This document shows positions 63,141 through 64,000 of a DNA stretch of 64,000 nucleotides, piece by piece (the stretch's first letter is position 1; each line of letters begins with the position of its first letter). The DNA comes from Antedon mediterranea (lineage: Eukaryota; Echinodermata; Crinoidea; Comatulida; Antedonidae): NCBI RefSeq assembly GCF_964355755.1, contig NC_092679.1:15612932-15676931 (forward strand), read 5' to 3'. A program made the position numbers and the translations under genes. The notes under the pieces are model-generated. The model was not told the origin of the DNA. It ran no database searches and was given only the letters and a program-made list of their open reading frames with translations.

Positions 63141-64000
63141 GGAAGGTACATACCATATCGATATTTAGTTTGGTACAGTATTATTAGTATTACTATTTCA
63201 TTGTTCCAATCACAAACATTATTTCACTCATTTCACAATTTATCTCTTTTCTATTTATTCCTCTGAGCTTTCAATACCTGAATATTTCTTTATTATTCAT
63301 CGTAGCGTTACTCCTTCATTCGTCCCAAAAACAGAAGCTACCATTAGCACCAGTTCACACACTGCCAACACTAAGCTAACTCATTGGTCCCATTTACCAC
63401 TAAAAAAATACTCATTAATGTATATCAATTAAATGGAGGAAAATATACAAAGAAATACTAAAGTAGTGTGCTTCACATGTTAATTTGTTGTACAACAAAT
63501 TAGAGTTCATTATAGCTATTTACAAATGTATCAATAAAATTTACTTTTTAAAGATAAAAGATACTGTAAAACCTTGCAATGGTAAAAGCCCTTAGGGCAC
63601 AATATTTTTGAAAACCAGAGCATTATAGTATTTATTGCAGGAACATTGTGGGGTATTATGTTGCGTCTAGCGTGTGCGGGTCTAGCAAAATATTAGCAAT
63701 TTGAAATGTGGTAATAAATGATGTCATTGAAACTAGTTACAGTAACCAACAATACGCCCCTCTGTTTCGTCATAGTGGTATTGCGCATATTGCGAGAACG
63801 AGACTGCAATAAAATACAGCATTTATACAATTGGGGGATGGGGAAGGATGAATGATTTATTGTCTATGTACTACTATATAGTTTCTATATTGATTTAGAA
63901 TATTTCATTTAAGAACTCATCAGTCTGATTGGAGGTTATGGCATAACAATATGCCTCATAACTGTCAAAATCTCTAATTGATTTTTAGTGTTTATCACTC

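Larger units (their letters stand above)
60131..64000. other. Downstream of ALKBH6, no gene recognised
   Basis: Sequence after the ALKBH6 stop holds a poly(A) signal, a SINE (60480-60740), AT-rich DNA with many TACTGTA and CTGCAGTAA words, and a 137-bp tandem array (62314-63140). The short open frames at 60167-60806 and 61270-61503 have no supporting domain. Confidence 0.5.

Noticed and set aside
1-64000. CRISPR array or prokaryotic operon
   Set aside because: The tandem arrays have no spacer-repeat structure, and all genes are intron-containing animal genes.

Overview
This is an animal nuclear genome window: AT-rich, intron-rich and repeat-dense, with no prokaryotic layout. Its conserved genes match bilaterian animal families. 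The constant recurrence of the word AGGCCTA, together with gene content close to vertebrate orthologues, suggests an invertebrate deuterostome (an echinoderm or relative). The species is my inference and is not proven by the sequence.

Six protein-coding genes could be assembled exon by exon with GT/AG splice sites and consistent phases. (1) The first coding exon of a PP2A B56-epsilon-like subunit lies on the minus strand at 3187-3349, and the rest of that gene runs off the left edge. (2) A complete TOMM20 gene is on the minus strand at 6372-9624 (five exons, 163 aa). (3) A 17-exon plus-strand gene at 10455-20930 encodes a 1031-residue protein with four SPRY-like modules, a TIR-like domain and a C-terminal CaaX box (CCIL). 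It does not correspond to any characterised protein I know and is the most interesting object here. (4) A CXorf65/C22orf15-like gene is on the minus strand at 27330-31232 (five exons, 155 aa). (5) A complete Dicer is on the minus strand at 34952-47549 (15 coding exons, 1716 aa). (6) A complete ALKBH6 is on the plus strand at 55813-60130 (seven exons, 242 aa).

The rest is mostly mobile and repetitive DNA. There are several families of short inverted-repeat elements (MITEs), tRNA-derived SINE pieces, a broken retroelement fragment with a GIY-YIG/Penelope-like end, and LINE-like tails. There are also at least seven minisatellite or satellite arrays. The largest structure (49733-55580) is bounded by a 25-bp inverted terminal repeat. 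It contains two oppositely oriented arrays of one ~106-bp satellite around a different ~88-bp array, and the satellite monomer resembles the element's own terminus.

Functionally, Dicer (small-RNA and antiviral pathway) and the SPRY-TIR-CaaX gene (possibly innate-immune or membrane signalling) suggest defence themes, but there is no evidence that they work together. TOMM20 (mitochondrial import), ALKBH6 (Fe(II)/2-oxoglutarate dioxygenase) and B56-epsilon (phosphatase targeting) are housekeeping genes. TOMM20 and the SPRY-TIR gene are arranged head to head, with about 0.8 kb between their start codons.
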